From contig NZ_CP034451.1 in the NCBI RefSeq assembly GCF_003952525.1, positions 2,914,001 to 2,978,000 of the forward strand: DNA of 64,000 bases. Reading direction: 5' to 3'. A program made the position numbers and the translations under genes. Positions 1 through 9,459 of this stretch are shown here, piece by piece. Position 1 is the first letter of the stretch. Every line of letters begins with the position of its first letter. The notes beneath the pieces are model-generated. The model was not told where the DNA came from and did no database searches. It saw nothing but the letters and a program-made list of their open reading frames with translations. The DNA comes from Mesorhizobium sp. M3A.F.Ca.ET.080.04.2.1 (GTDB taxonomy: Bacteria; Pseudomonadota; Alphaproteobacteria; Rhizobiales; Rhizobiaceae).

Positions 1-244
1 CGATGAAGGAATCGATCTGCGAGACCTGCTTGTTGAGATCGTAGTCCGCCGATACCGACGTCACCTCGACCTTGGGATTGATCTTCTTGGCCGCGTCCTC
101 GATGCCCTTGATGGTGGCGACGAAGAAGGGATTGCCGAGCAGGCCGACCGAGATGCCGACCTTGTTGAGGTCCTTGGCCGATGCCGGCGCGACGGCGAGC
201 GCCGCGATGGCTGCGCCGCAGAGCAGTTTGGCGATGGTCTTCAT
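1..244 (-). CDS. Sugar ABC transporter substrate-binding protein, N-terminal part (cut by window edge)
   Basis: Periplasmic binding protein of the ribose/rhamnose type (Peripla_BP_4 family). Only the first 81 residues are present; the rest lies beyond base 1. The protein starts at ATG 244 with a Sec signal peptide (MKTIAKLLCG, then an Ala-rich core) and a likely signal peptidase I site after ASA at residue 23. The mature part opens with VGISVGLLGNPFF, the usual first beta strand and ligand loop of this family. It is the last gene of a leftward operon after the permease, separated from it by 83 nt that hold a GC-rich hairpin. Being the binding protein it should set substrate specificity, but the sugar cannot be read from this fragment. 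Confidence 0.9.
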   Translation of the reverse strand, partial: MKTIAKLLCGAAIAALAVAPASAKDLNKVGISVGLLGNPFFVATIKGIEDAAKKINPKVEVTSVSADYDLNKQVSQIDSFI

Positions 245-296
245 TTACTTGCTTCCTCCGATTGCGCCGCGCCTCTCACGGTGCGTTACAAACAAT

Positions 297-314
297 CCGG
301 CTCGTCCGAGCCGG
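297..314. repeat. GC-rich hairpin between permease and binding-protein genes
   Basis: CCGGCTCG (297-304) and CGAGCCGG (307-314) are perfect inverted copies with a 2-nt centre. There is no T run, so this is more likely an mRNA processing or stability element than a terminator. It lies between the permease stop and the binding-protein start, where ABC operons often carry such elements. Confidence 0.5.
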
Positions 315-327
315 CGACCAAGGTCAA

Positions 328-1326
328 TCACGTTCTTGCGCCGGCCTGGAGCCGGTAACGGTCGAGGGCGACCGCCACGATGATGACCAATCCCTTGATG
401 ATGTACTGCCAGATGTCGGAGACACCGGCCAAAATGAGTCCGTTGGAGAGCACCGCGATGATCAGGCCGCCGATCAGCGTGCCCCAGATCGAGCCGACGC
501 CGCCGACGAAGCTGGTGCCGCCGAGGATTACGGCAGCGATGGCATCGAGCTCGTAGGATTGGCCGAGCTGCAGACCGTTGGCGGCATAAAGTCGGGCCGC
601 CGACATCACGCCGCCGAGGCCGGCAAGCAGGCCGGAGACCCCATAGACGAAGAGCAGCACGAGCGGCACCTTGATGCCGGTGAGGCGCGCCGCCTCGGCA
701 TTGCCACCCACGGCATAGATCCAGGTGCCGAGCACCGTGCGCTTGAGCACCATCCAGGACAGCACCACCACCGTCAGCGCGATGATGACCAGCCACGGAA
801 TGCCGAGCAGCGAGCCATTGCCGATGAAGTCGAACGGCAGGTCGGAATTGAACACGGTGGTGTCCTCGCCGAGCAACCGGGCGAGGCCGCGCACCGCGGT
901 GAGCGAGCCCAGCGTGACGATGAAGGGCGGCAGCCTGACATAGGCGACGAGCAGCCCATTGATGACGCCGAAGCCGAGGCCGACCAGGATGGCGGCGGGA
1001 ATGCCGAGCATGCCCCAATCCGGCACCAGCGACACCAGCACTGCCACCATCGCCGACGCGGCCAGGACGGAGCCGACGGAGAGGTCGATGCCGCCGGTGA
1101 GAATAACGAAGGTCATGCCGGCGGCGAGCACGATGTTGATCGACGATTGCTGGCTAACGATCAGCAGGTTGGTGCCGGTGAGGAAACGCGGGTTGATCAG
1201 CTGGAAGGCGGCCGCAAGCAGCACCAGCACGGGCAGCATGCCGAGCGCGGCGAAGGCCGTGCGCAACCGCCGACTCCTGAGCGCCGCCTGGTCCGCTGTC
1301 GTCGCTGCCGATGTGCTGTCGGTCAT
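328..1326 (-). CDS. Ribose-type sugar ABC transporter permease
   Basis: Inner-membrane permease of the RbsC family (BPD_transp_2), 332 aa, the normal length. It is almost wholly hydrophobic with about 8-10 membrane segments. Family signatures are visible: the [12 protein letters not shown] stretch around residue 80 and the [11 protein letters not shown] motif around residue 270. It would form a homodimeric channel with the two-domain ATPase encoded just upstream. The start ATG (1326) overlaps the ATPase stop as ATGA, so the two are translationally coupled. Only one permease gene is present, which is sufficient for an RbsC-type homodimer, whereas the known rhizobial rhamnose locus has two. Confidence 0.93.
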   Translation of the reverse strand: MTDSTSAATTADQAALRSRRLRTAFAALGMLPVLVLLAAAFQLINPRFLTGTNLLIVSQQSSINIVLAAGMTFVILTGGIDLSVGSVLAASAMVAVLVSLVPDWGMLGIPAAILVGLGFGVINGLLVAYVRLPPFIVTLGSLTAVRGLARLLGEDTTVFNSDLPFDFIGNGSLLGIPWLVIIALTVVVLSWMVLKRTVLGTWIYAVGGNAEAARLTGIKVPLVLLFVYGVSGLLAGLGGVMSAARLYAANGLQLGQSYELDAIAAVILGGTSFVGGVGSIWGTLIGGLIIAVLSNGLILAGVSDIWQYIIKGLVIIVAVALDRYRLQAGART

Positions 1327-2879
1327 CGCTTCGGTCCTTCCTGGGCCGCTCCCGTCGCAAGTTCCATGATCGCTTCCTGACGAAGTGGCTCGCCGGCCGA
1401 CGCCGTCACCTCGCCGACGATGGCGCCGTCGCGCATCACCAGCACGCGGTCGGCGACGCCGATCACTTCCGGCAATTCGCTGGAGATCATCAGGATGGCG
1501 ATGCCCCTGCTGGCGAGATTGTCGATCAGCCGGTAGATCTCCGACTTGGCGCCGACATCGACGCCGCGCGTCGGCTCGTCGAGAATGACGACCTTCGGCT
1601 CGGTTTCCAGCAGGCGGGCGAGCAGCACCTTTTGCTGGTTGCCGCCCGACAGCGAGCCGGCATTGGCCTGCGCCGACCTCGTGCGGATCGACAGGTCGGC
1701 GACCGCCTTGGCGGCGCGCCGGTCGGCGGCGGCGAAATCGCGGAAGCCGCCGGCGCGCGCATCCCTGGGGAGCACGCCCATGTTGATGTTGTCGGAAATC
1801 GACATGTCGAGGAACAGGCCGAGCTCCTTGCGGTCCTCAGTGAGATAGGCGATGCCGGCCTCGAGCGCCTCGCGCGGCGAGGCGATGGCGAGCGGCTTGC
1901 AGTCGAGCTTCAGCTCGCCCGCGCTGCGCCGGTCGGCGCCGAAAATCAGTCTGGCGAGCTCGGTGCGGCCGGAGCCGACCAGCCCGGCAAGCGCCAGCAC
2001 CTCGCCGTGATAGAGGTCGAACGAGCAGTCCTTCAACAGCCTGCCGTCCGACATGCCGCGCACCGACAGCGCCACCTTGCGCTTGCTGTCCGGCGGGCGA
2101 TGATCCTTCTTGTAGAAGGCCGAGAGGTCGCGGCCGACCATCATCGAGACAAGGCGCGAAGCGTTGAGATCGGCGCGCTCCAGAGTGCCGACATAGCCGC
2201 TGTCGCGCAGCACGCTGACGCGGTCGGCGAGCTGGTAGACCTCCTCCATGCGATGGCTGATGTAAATGATGGCGATCCCTTGTGCCTTGAGCGCGGCAAT
2301 GACTTCGAACAGCCTTTCGGTCTCGCGCGAGGTCAGCGAGGTGGTCGGCTCGTCCATGACGATGATGCGGGCGCTGGTCGACAGCGCGCGGGCGATCTCG
2401 ACCAGCTGACGCTCGCCGAGCGACAGGCTGGAGACCAGGGCGCGCGCCGAGAAGGAAACACCAAGCCGGCCGATGATGTCCCGGGCACGCCGGTTGCACC
2501 GATCGCGGTCGACGATGCCGAACCTGCGCGGCTCGTTGCCGAGGAAGATGTTCTGCGCGACGGTGAGGTTCGGCGCCAGCGATAGTTCCTGGTAGATGAC
2601 GGCAATGCCGTGGGCGCGGGCCTTGATCGGATCGCCGGTGGCAATCGGCGCGCCGTCGATGAGGATCTCGCCGCCGGCATCGGGCCGGTAGGCGCCGGAC
2701 AGCACCTTCATCAGCGTCGACTTGCCGGCGCCGTTCTCGCCCATCAGCGCGTGCAGTTCGCCGGCGTTCACGGCGAGCGACACATCCTGCAGTGCGCGGA
2801 TAGGGCCGAAGGTCTTGGAGATGTGACGCATCTCCAAGACCGGCCTCTGCGTCGCCTCGACATGGGCGGCGGAGCTCAT
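1323..2879 (-). CDS. Sugar ABC transporter ATP-binding protein (two ABC domains)
   Basis: Tandem-domain ATPase of the RbsA/MglA family, 518 aa. The first domain has Walker [10 protein letters not shown], signature [15 protein letters not shown] and Walker [12 protein letters not shown]. The second domain has the degenerate Walker [10 protein letters not shown], signature [15 protein letters not shown] and [14 protein letters not shown], the usual pattern in which the second site is catalytically weak. I chose the ATG at 2879 ([11 protein letters not shown]) because its ATGA overlaps the kinase stop; an upstream in-frame start at 2933 would give an Arg-rich tail not expected in the family. It energises import with the permease downstream. 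Confidence 0.93.
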   Translation of the reverse strand: MSSAAHVEATQRPVLEMRHISKTFGPIRALQDVSLAVNAGELHALMGENGAGKSTLMKVLSGAYRPDAGGEILIDGAPIATGDPIKARAHGIAVIYQELSLAPNLTVAQNIFLGNEPRRFGIVDRDRCNRRARDIIGRLGVSFSARALVSSLSLGERQLVEIARALSTSARIIVMDEPTTSLTSRETERLFEVIAALKAQGIAIIYISHRMEEVYQLADRVSVLRDSGYVGTLERADLNASRLVSMMVGRDLSAFYKKDHRPPDSKRKVALSVRGMSDGRLLKDCSFDLYHGEVLALAGLVGSGRTELARLIFGADRRSAGELKLDCKPLAIASPREALEAGIAYLTEDRKELGLFLDMSISDNINMGVLPRDARAGGFRDFAAADRRAAKAVADLSIRTRSAQANAGSLSGGNQQKVLLARLLETEPKVVILDEPTRGVDVGAKSEIYRLIDNLASRGIAILMISSELPEVIGVADRVLVMRDGAIVGEVTASAGEPLRQEAIMELATGAAQEGPKR

Positions 2880-4252
2880 CGCGCACCTCCCGCCGACCGG
2901 GCGACGCCGCGCTCGGCAATGAGGCCGCGCCATTGGTCACGGTAGCCGGTCAGACCCCGGAAGCTCGCAGCACGCGCCGGCTGCGGCTTCTCGGCGGCGA
3001 ATTCGCGGCCGACGCTCTCGAAGGCGAGCGCGGCCGCACCGGTGGCACTGCCTTCCAGCGTGGAGCCCTGCAGGAAAGATTGGCCGGGGCGCAGCGCGGC
3101 CAAAAGACCGGCGAGCAGGCCGCCCGCATTGAGGCCGCCATCGACGATGACCGCGCCCAGCGAACGGATCATGTCGAGCGAGAGGTCGACCATCAGCGCG
3201 ACATAGAGCAGCGCCATGGCCGCGCGTTCCTCGCCATGGGAAACGCTGCCTATGATTTCACCTGCCCGGCCGGGCATCGGGCCGCCCGGGGCAAAGCTCG
3301 GCAGGGCCATGACGCCGGCATCGATTGCCTGCTGTATGGAAGCCGGAGCAATGGTGCCTTGCCAGTTGCCGCTGATGGCCGCGAACTCGCGCCCGCCCAT
3401 GAAACGGATGGTGGGCACCGGGCCGCCGTCTACATCGACATTGACCAGCATGTCGCGGTCGCGGTCGAGCGCCTCGAGCGGGCAGTCCGGGTTGAGGACG
3501 ATCACCCAAGTGCCGGTCGACACCACGGTGAGCGGCCCGAGTTCCTGCCGCCGATGGACATGGAGCGCGGCGTTGCTGTCATGGACGCCGTTGTGGATGG
3601 CGACGGACTTGCCGGCCTTGCCGAAACGCCGCTCCCCGATGACCGCGCCGGCACGGGCGAAGGCCGGCATCCGGCCGCGCCATCCTTCGGCGTCGACCAG
3701 CGAGGAGAAGTCGCGCCGACGCGGCGCCCACAGATGCGAATGGCAGCCGAGATAGGACACTTCCGAAACGGCGCGGCCGCCGAAGCGCCAGCTCCAATAT
3801 TGCGAATAGCCGAGGATCGACGTCGCCGCCGCGAAGGCGCCGGGCTCAACCTCCTGCAGCCACAGCATGTGACGGCCGTAGTTGAAGCCGAGCGGCAGGC
3901 GCGGCGAGAAGGTCTCGGCGAAATCGGGAATGCGACGATCGATCCGCGCGGCGATTTCGGCCGGCGGTTCCTGCTCGTAGTCGAGGATCGGATGCGTCAG
4001 CGCCATTTCGTCGACCAGGGCGAACGTGCAGCCATGGCCGGACACCATCAGGGCTTCGATGCCATGGCCGTCGACGGCCTCGTTGACCGCAGCGAGCGCC
4101 CAGTCATGAAGCGCCGCCTCGTCGAGCACGCTGAAACCATCTTTGCGTATCCAGTCGGGCCTGGTGCGCCGCTCGTCGAGGATGTGCCCGTCCTGTCCGA
4201 AGACGAACAGCTTCGAATTGGTCTTGCCGAAATCAAGCACCGCCACCTTCAC
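2876..4252 (-). CDS. FGGY-family carbohydrate kinase (fuculokinase/rhamnulokinase-like)
   Basis: ATP-dependent sugar or ketose kinase of the actin/HSP70 fold, 458 aa. The N-terminal phosphate loop is [14 protein letters not shown]. The catalytic Asp is likely in [11 protein letters not shown] near residue 225. The adenosine side has [12 protein letters not shown] and the C-terminal FGGY-type segment is [17 protein letters not shown]. It is coupled by ATGA overlaps to the DeoR gene upstream and the ABC ATPase downstream, so it probably phosphorylates the sugar imported by this operon. The DFGKTNSK start is typical of the FucK/RhaB branch, but the substrate is not certain. Confidence 0.88.
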   Translation of the reverse strand: MKVAVLDFGKTNSKLFVFGQDGHILDERRTRPDWIRKDGFSVLDEAALHDWALAAVNEAVDGHGIEALMVSGHGCTFALVDEMALTHPILDYEQEPPAEIAARIDRRIPDFAETFSPRLPLGFNYGRHMLWLQEVEPGAFAAATSILGYSQYWSWRFGGRAVSEVSYLGCHSHLWAPRRRDFSSLVDAEGWRGRMPAFARAGAVIGERRFGKAGKSVAIHNGVHDSNAALHVHRRQELGPLTVVSTGTWVIVLNPDCPLEALDRDRDMLVNVDVDGGPVPTIRFMGGREFAAISGNWQGTIAPASIQQAIDAGVMALPSFAPGGPMPGRAGEIIGSVSHGEERAAMALLYVALMVDLSLDMIRSLGAVIVDGGLNAGGLLAGLLAALRPGQSFLQGSTLEGSATGAAALAFESVGREFAAEKPQPARAASFRGLTGYRDQWRGLIAERGVARSAGGAR

Positions 4253-5061
4253 TGGACGGCTCCCGAGGACGGCGCGATGCGCACCGCGACGCCGGCGTCC
4301 TCCAGCATGCGCGCGTCGGCATCGGAAAGACCGTCGTCGGTCACCAGCGTGCCGATGCGCGACAGCGGCAGCGCGACATTGCGGGCGTGGATCGACAGCT
4401 TGCGGCTGTCGGCCAACACCACGATCTGGTCAGCGCAGAGGCTGAGATCGACGATCGAGCGCACCAGGAGAGGATGCGATTCCAGCACGCCTTCATGACC
4501 GAGACCCTGCGCGCCGAGGAAGAATTTCGAAGCGTAGAAAGGCACCGATTGGGTGAGCGAATGGATGATGCCGGGTTCGCGGTGCAGGTCGCCGCCGGCG
4601 ATGGTGAGGCTGCAGTGGCCGTGATCGCAGAGATAGGCCGCGAGCGGCATGGAATTGGTGAAGAGGCGGATATTGCGCTCGGCAAGCCTGACGCCAAGCT
4701 GGAAGCAGGTCGAGCCGCCATGGACGATGACGGCATCGCCGTCGCGCACCATGGTCGCGGCGACGGCGGCGATCTGCCGCTTGGCGTCGACCGCCAGATC
4801 CCGGTTCTCGTCATAGGGCCTGGCATAGGCGACGCTGGCGTGGGCCGCGCCGTCGAGAGCCGATATGCCGCCGTAGACCTTCCGCGCCTCGCCGGCCTCG
4901 TCGATCTTGTCGATGTCGCGCCTGACCGTCGCGGCCGACACTCCAAGACGCTCCTGCAGTTCGCGCACCGACGCGAAGGGGCGGTCGCGCAACAGCTCGA
5001 CGATCTGACGCTGGCGGCCGGAGTCGCTCAAGTCTTTCCCTCCCGAGATGCCATTTTCCAC
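4249..5061 (-). CDS. DeoR/GlpR-family sugar operon regulator
   Basis: Transcription repressor, 270 aa. An N-terminal DeoR winged helix (residues about 15-70) contains LGVSAATVRRDIDKID, the diagnostic recognition helix. It is followed by the DeoR sensor domain that binds phosphorylated sugars, including the VIVHGGSTCFQLG loop. It is the first gene of the leftward operon, overlapping the kinase by ATGA, and faces the aldolase operon across 161 nt. By family habit it represses both arms until a sugar phosphate accumulates; that role is inferred from position. Confidence 0.92.
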   Translation of the reverse strand: MENGISGGKDLSDSGRQRQIVELLRDRPFASVRELQERLGVSAATVRRDIDKIDEAGEARKVYGGISALDGAAHASVAYARPYDENRDLAVDAKRQIAAVAATMVRDGDAVIVHGGSTCFQLGVRLAERNIRLFTNSMPLAAYLCDHGHCSLTIAGGDLHREPGIIHSLTQSVPFYASKFFLGAQGLGHEGVLESHPLLVRSIVDLSLCADQIVVLADSRKLSIHARNVALPLSRIGTLVTDDGLSDADARMLEDAGVAVRIAPSSGAVQ

Positions 5062-5127
5062 GGCAATTGGCGCAACTTACTCAACACCAGGCGGAATGCA
5101 AGTTATTTTGACGATACTAGATCACTG

Positions 5128-5156
5128 TTGACGTAAGTCGCTCGCATCTGCGATAT
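5128..5156 (+). promoter_or_regulatory. Putative promoter of the aldolase-kinase-HAD operon
   Basis: TTGACG (5128-5133) and CGATAT (5151-5156) are 17 bp apart, close to the alphaproteobacterial housekeeping pattern. The similar words GCAACTTAC (5072-5080) and GTAAGTCGC (5133-5141, overlapping the -35) form an imperfect inverted pair that could be DeoR sites. Prediction from sequence only. Confidence 0.4.
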
Positions 5157-5222
5157 CAGCGCCGAACGCTCCCCGACGGGAGATGATGCCGGACCCGATC
5201 AAGCCATCGGAGGACAAGCGCC

Positions 5223-6263
5223 ATGGCGACTGAAGCTGACGCGCAGGAACTGGCCGCCTTGCGGGCGCTTTCGGCAAGGATCGGCAGCAATCCGCATCTG
5301 ACCCAGGCGGCCGGCGGCAACACTTCGCTGAAAGCCGGCGATACGCTGTGGATCAAGGCTTCCGGAACCTGGCTGAAGGATGCCCTATCCGACGACATCA
5401 TGGTGCCGGTGGCGATGACGCCGCTGATCGAGGCCGTCAAACGGCACGATCCGGCCGCGGACAAGCCGCAGGCCTTCGCCATCGATGCGCTCAATCCGCG
5501 CGGGCTGCGCCCGTCGATCGAGACCACGGTGCACGCGTTGATGCCGCAGCGGGTCGTGCTGCATGTCCATTGCGTGGATACCATCTCGCTCGCGGTCCAG
5601 GCCGATTGTGAAAGCGAGGCCGCGCGGCGTCTCGAGGGCATCGAATGGGCCTATGTTCCCTATCGCCGGCCGGGCCTGCCGCTTGCCCAGGGCATTGCCG
5701 AACGGCTCCGGCCCGGAGTCGACGTGCTGATCCTCGGCAATCACGGGCTGGTCGTGGCCGCCGAGACCGTGGCCGAGGCGGAGCGTCTGCTGCATCGGGT
5801 CAGGTCGCTTCTGGCGCGCCCGGCGCGAGTGATGGCGAGACCGGATGTCGAGGCCCTGACGGCGCTTGCCGGAGACAGCGGCTACAGATTGCCGGCAGAT
5901 GCCGAGGCGCATGCGGTGGCGCTCGACGTGGACAGCTGCCGCATGGCCGAAGCCGGCAGCCTCTATCCGGACCATGTCATCTTCCTCGGCCAGGGCTCGG
6001 TGCTGGCAAGACCCGGCGAGCAGGTTGCCGATGTCGCCGCGCGGCTGGGCGAAGACCCGGTCGCGGTCCTCTTTCCCGGCGCCGGCGTGCTGATGCGCGG
6101 CGACGCCAGCTCGGGCGCGGACGCCATGCAGCGCTGCCTTGCCGACGTGACTGTCCGGATCGACATCACGGCGCGGCTGAATTACCTCACCGCCGCCGAG
6201 AATGACGAACTGATCAACTGGGATGCCGAGCAGTATCGCCAGAAACTCAACGCGGCGGGCTAG
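5223..6263 (+). CDS. Class II aldolase/adducin-family protein
   Basis: Probable zinc-dependent sugar-phosphate aldolase, 346 aa. The N-terminal class II fold shows AAGGNTSLK near residue 30, the metal-binding pair in VLHVHCVDTISL near residue 118, and the third His in LGNHGLVV. This is longer than the 215-280 aa of FucA or RhaD; the extra C-terminal 100-130 residues form a second domain of unknown role, ending VRIDITARLNYLTAAENDELINWDAEQYRQ. The start ATG 5223 follows AGGACAAGCGCC. It is first in a three-gene rightward operon divergent from the DeoR operon, consistent with cleaving the phosphorylated sugar into two small fragments. Confidence 0.85.
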   Translation: MATEADAQELAALRALSARIGSNPHLTQAAGGNTSLKAGDTLWIKASGTWLKDALSDDIMVPVAMTPLIEAVKRHDPAADKPQAFAIDALNPRGLRPSIETTVHALMPQRVVLHVHCVDTISLAVQADCESEAARRLEGIEWAYVPYRRPGLPLAQGIAERLRPGVDVLILGNHGLVVAAETVAEAERLLHRVRSLLARPARVMARPDVEALTALAGDSGYRLPADAEAHAVALDVDSCRMAEAGSLYPDHVIFLGQGSVLARPGEQVADVAARLGEDPVAVLFPGAGVLMRGDASSGADAMQRCLADVTVRIDITARLNYLTAAENDELINWDAEQYRQKLNAAG

Positions 6264-6267
6264 GCGC

Positions 6268-7539
6268 ATGGCGCCGCTTGCCATAGGCATCGACGTCGGC
6301 ACCTCCGGGTCGCGGGCTGTCGCGATGCGGCCGGATTTTTCAATAGCAGCGCATGCCGCAGCACCGCTCGAACGCTTCGGCGCGAACGGGCGCGATCCCG
6401 CCGTCTGGTGGGCCGCGGTCGAGGCGACGCTGAAGGAGCTGCTCTCCGGCATTGACCGCGCGGCGGTGCGCGCGATCGCCGTCGACGGCACGTCTGGCAC
6501 CCTGCTGCCGGTCGACGGCGCCGGGCTGCCGCTGGCCGAGCCGCTGATGTACAACGACAGGGTTCCGGACGACGCGGTCCTCGCCGCGATCGCCCGTTGG
6601 GCGCCGGAAACAAGCGCCGCGCATGGGGCGACATCGGGCCTCGCCAAGGCGCTCTGGTTCCAGCGGCTGCCCGGCGTCCATGCCGTGCTTCACCAGGGCG
6701 ACTGGATCGCCGGGCAATTCTCAGGCCGTTTCGACGTCAGCGACGAGAACAACAGCCTGAAGACCGGCTATGACGCCGAGGCGCGACGCTGGCCAGACTG
6801 GATCGCGGCGACCGGCATGCGCATGGCGCTGCTGCCCGCGGTCGTCAGGCCGGGCAGCGTCACCGGCACCCTTACGGCCGCCGCCGACCTGTTCGGGCTG
6901 CCGCGCGAGGTGGCGATTGTTGCCGGCACCACGGATGGCTGCGCCTCATTCCTGGCGACGGGCGCCACAGGCGTGGGCGAGGGTGTCACCGCGCTCGGAT
7001 CGTCGCTGACCATCAAGATCCTGTCCGGCCGGCCGATCTTTGCGCCGCGCTATGGCATCTACAGCCATCGGCTGGGCGACGCCTGGCTAGCGGGGGGCGC
7101 CTCGAACACCGGAGGCAAGGTTCTTGCCCAGCATTTCACGCTGGACCGCATCGTCGAGCTCAGCGCCGCGATCGATCCCGCAACCCAGACCGGCCTCGAC
7201 TACTATCCGCTCGGGGTACCCGGCGAGCGTTTCCCAATTGCCGATCCTTCGCTGCAGCCGCGCCTGCTGCCGAGGCCGGCATCCGACGCCGACTATCTCA
7301 AGGCGATGCTGGAAGGCATCGCGGCCATCGAGGCGCTCGGCTATCGGAGGCTTGCCGAACTCGGCGCGCCGAAGCTCACCTCGGTGCGCAGCGTCGGCGG
7401 GGGCGCCGCAAATGCCGCCTGGACCGCGATCCGACGGCGCAAGCTCGGAGTCGATTTCCTGCCCGCGCTCTCAAACGAAGCCGCCGCCGGCACCGCGCGG
7501 CTGGCCCTGATGGGCGCAAAGGAAGCGGGGCTGCTTTGA
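6268..7539 (+). CDS. FGGY-family carbohydrate kinase (D-ribulokinase-like)
   Basis: Second FGGY kinase of the locus, 423 aa, from a different branch than the kinase on the other strand. It has the phosphate loop AIGIDVGTSGSRAVAM, the substrate-side AIAVDGTSGTLLPVD, the likely catalytic Asp in GTTDGCASFLA and the adenosine-side GGGAANAAW. The overall pattern resembles bacterial and plant D-ribulose kinases, but this is recognition by eye. I chose ATG 6268, four bases after the aldolase stop, over 6223 inside the aldolase gene. It ends by overlapping the TTG start of the HAD gene. Confidence 0.85.
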   Translation: MAPLAIGIDVGTSGSRAVAMRPDFSIAAHAAAPLERFGANGRDPAVWWAAVEATLKELLSGIDRAAVRAIAVDGTSGTLLPVDGAGLPLAEPLMYNDRVPDDAVLAAIARWAPETSAAHGATSGLAKALWFQRLPGVHAVLHQGDWIAGQFSGRFDVSDENNSLKTGYDAEARRWPDWIAATGMRMALLPAVVRPGSVTGTLTAAADLFGLPREVAIVAGTTDGCASFLATGATGVGEGVTALGSSLTIKILSGRPIFAPRYGIYSHRLGDAWLAGGASNTGGKVLAQHFTLDRIVELSAAIDPATQTGLDYYPLGVPGERFPIADPSLQPRLLPRPASDADYLKAMLEGIAAIEALGYRRLAELGAPKLTSVRSVGGGAANAAWTAIRRRKLGVDFLPALSNEAAAGTARLALMGAKEAGLL

Positions 7540-8387
7540 GCGCGAAACAGGCCAAACATCTCGACGGGATCGCAGCGCTGGCCGAACGCTACGGGGTCTT
7601 CCTGCTCGACCAGTTCGGCGTGCTGCATGACGGCAGAGAGCCTTATCCCGGCGCGGTCGAAGCCTTGTCGGCGCTGAAGCGCGCCGGCAAGGCGGTGGTG
7701 CTGATCTCGAATTCCGGCAAGCGGGCGGCGCCCAACGAGCGGCGGCTGCTCAAGCTCGGCTTCGAGGCCGGGAGCTGGGACCATTTCGTGTCGTCCGGCG
7801 AGGTGGCCTGGCGAAGGTTCAAGGGCATGGTGGGCTCGGGCGCCTTGAAGCCCGGCACAAGATGCCTGCTGGTCAGCCGCGACGGCGACCGTTCGGCAAT
7901 CGAAGGCCTCCCCCTGACCGTAACCGACAGCGGCGACGACGCGGAGCTGGTGCTGCTCTCGGCCAGCGAGGGCGATCGCTACGATCTCGATCATTACAGC
8001 GCGCTGCTTGGCCCGGCCGCAGCGCGGCGGGTGCCGTGCTTCTGCACCAATCCCGACCGGATCATGCTGACCGCGGTTGGCCCGCGTTTCGGCGCCGGCG
8101 AGATCGCCGGCCTCTATGAGCGCCTCGGCGGCAGCGTCAGCCGCATCGGCAAGCCTTACCCGGCGATCTTTGAAGCGGCGCTGGGGACGGCCGGAAATCC
8201 GGCGCGCGACAACATTGTCTGCGTCGGCGACAGCATCGAGCACGACATCGCAGGCGGGGCCGGTGCAGGCGTGGCGACCGTGCTGGTCTTGTCCGGGATA
8301 TTGGCCGATAGCGGCGATCTGGCCGGACTGTACCGAGAGCTTGGCGCGTGGCCCGATTACACTCTCGACGCCTTCCGCTGGCGCTGA
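7536..8387 (+). CDS. TIGR01459-family HAD-type hydrolase
   Basis: HAD-superfamily phosphatase of the NagD-like class IIA type, 283 aa. Motif I is FLLDQFGVLHDG, motif II is VVLISNSGKR, the motif III Lys is in GKPYPAIFEAAL, and motif IV is CVGDSIEHDIAGG. It starts at a TTG whose last bases overlap the kinase TGA, so it should be translationally coupled. Its presence in a sugar operon suggests hydrolysis of a sugar phosphate, perhaps to relieve a toxic intermediate. Only one base separates its stop from the stop of the convergent ABC ATPase gene. Confidence 0.88.
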   Translation: MSAKQAKHLDGIAALAERYGVFLLDQFGVLHDGREPYPGAVEALSALKRAGKAVVLISNSGKRAAPNERRLLKLGFEAGSWDHFVSSGEVAWRRFKGMVGSGALKPGTRCLLVSRDGDRSAIEGLPLTVTDSGDDAELVLLSASEGDRYDLDHYSALLGPAAARRVPCFCTNPDRIMLTAVGPRFGAGEIAGLYERLGGSVSRIGKPYPAIFEAALGTAGNPARDNIVCVGDSIEHDIAGGAGAGVATVLVLSGILADSGDLAGLYRELGAWPDYTLDAFRWR

Positions 8388-8388
8388 C

Positions 8389-9456
8389 CTATCCGATGCG
8401 AGCGCCGCTTTCCGGGTCGAACAGATGCAGCGCGGCCGGATCGGCTGACAGCCGCACGGTGTCGCCCGGCCTGACATTGCTGCGGCCCATGACGAAGACG
8501 CAGACCTGCTGATTGGCCAGCCTGACATAGAACTGCGTCGAGAGGCCCAGTGGCTCGACCACCTCGACCTCGGCCTTCAGGGCGCCGTCGTCGATCAGCT
8601 TGATATGCTCGGGCCGCAGCCCGACGGTCAGCGCATCGCCATCCGTCAATGGCAGGCCGTCCGGCAGCCTGAGCTTGTGGCCGTCGGCCAGCACCGCATC
8701 GACCTTGCCGCCCTTGGCGACCTTGGCCGGCAGGAAGTTCATCCCCGGCGAGCCGATGAAGCCGGCGACAAAGGCATTGGCCGGGCGGTCGTAGAGCTCC
8801 AGCGGGTGGCCGACCTGCTGCACATAGCCGTCATGCATGACGACGATACGGTCGGCCATGGTCATCGCCTCGACCTGGTCGTGGGTGACATAGACCGAGG
8901 TGGTCTTGAGCTGCTGGTGCAGCGCCTTGATCTCGGCGCGCATGTGGACGCGCAGCTTGGCGTCGAGGTTCGACAGCGGCTCGTCGAACAGGAACACTTT
9001 CGGGTCGCGCACGATGGCGCGGCCCATGGCGACGCGCTGGCGCTGGCCGCCGGAGAGCTGGCGCGGGAGGCGGCCGAGGAAGCTATCCAGGCCCAGACGC
9101 TTGGCCGCGGCGCCGACCCTGCCATCGATCATGGTCTTCTCGGCCTTCTTCAGCATCAGGCTGAAGCCCATGTTCGAGGAGACGTCCATGTGCGGATAGA
9201 GCGCGTAGGACTGGAACACCATGGCGATGTCGCGGTCTTTCGGCGCGACGTCGTTGACCAGGCGCTCACCAATGCGGATCTCGCCGCCGGTGACCTCCTC
9301 AAGCCCGGCAATCATGCGCAGCAGCGTGGACTTGCCGCAGCCGGACGGACCGACGAGGACGACGAACTCGCCGTCAGCGATCTCGAGATCGACGCCGTGC
9401 AGGATGCGCAGCGCGCCGTAATCCTTCTCGACATGTTGCAGGGTGACGGAAGCCAT
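8389..9456 (-). CDS. Carbohydrate ABC transporter ATP-binding protein (UgpC/MalK type)
   Basis: Cytoplasmic ATPase, 355 aa. The N-terminal ABC domain has Walker A GPSGCGKST, signature LSGGQRQRVAMGRAI, Walker B VFLFDEPLSNLDAKLR and switch His YVTHDQVEAM. The C-terminal OB-fold (TOBE/MalK) domain includes LTVGLRPEHIKL. It is the last gene of the leftward importer operon, 3 nt after the second permease. MalK-type regulatory domains sometimes respond to EIIA or transcription factors; nothing here decides that. Confidence 0.95.
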   Translation of the reverse strand: MASVTLQHVEKDYGALRILHGVDLEIADGEFVVLVGPSGCGKSTLLRMIAGLEEVTGGEIRIGERLVNDVAPKDRDIAMVFQSYALYPHMDVSSNMGFSLMLKKAEKTMIDGRVGAAAKRLGLDSFLGRLPRQLSGGQRQRVAMGRAIVRDPKVFLFDEPLSNLDAKLRVHMRAEIKALHQQLKTTSVYVTHDQVEAMTMADRIVVMHDGYVQQVGHPLELYDRPANAFVAGFIGSPGMNFLPAKVAKGGKVDAVLADGHKLRLPDGLPLTDGDALTVGLRPEHIKLIDDGALKAEVEVVEPLGLSTQFYVRLANQQVCVFVMGRSNVRPGDTVRLSADPAALHLFDPESGARIG

Positions 9457-9459
9457 CTT

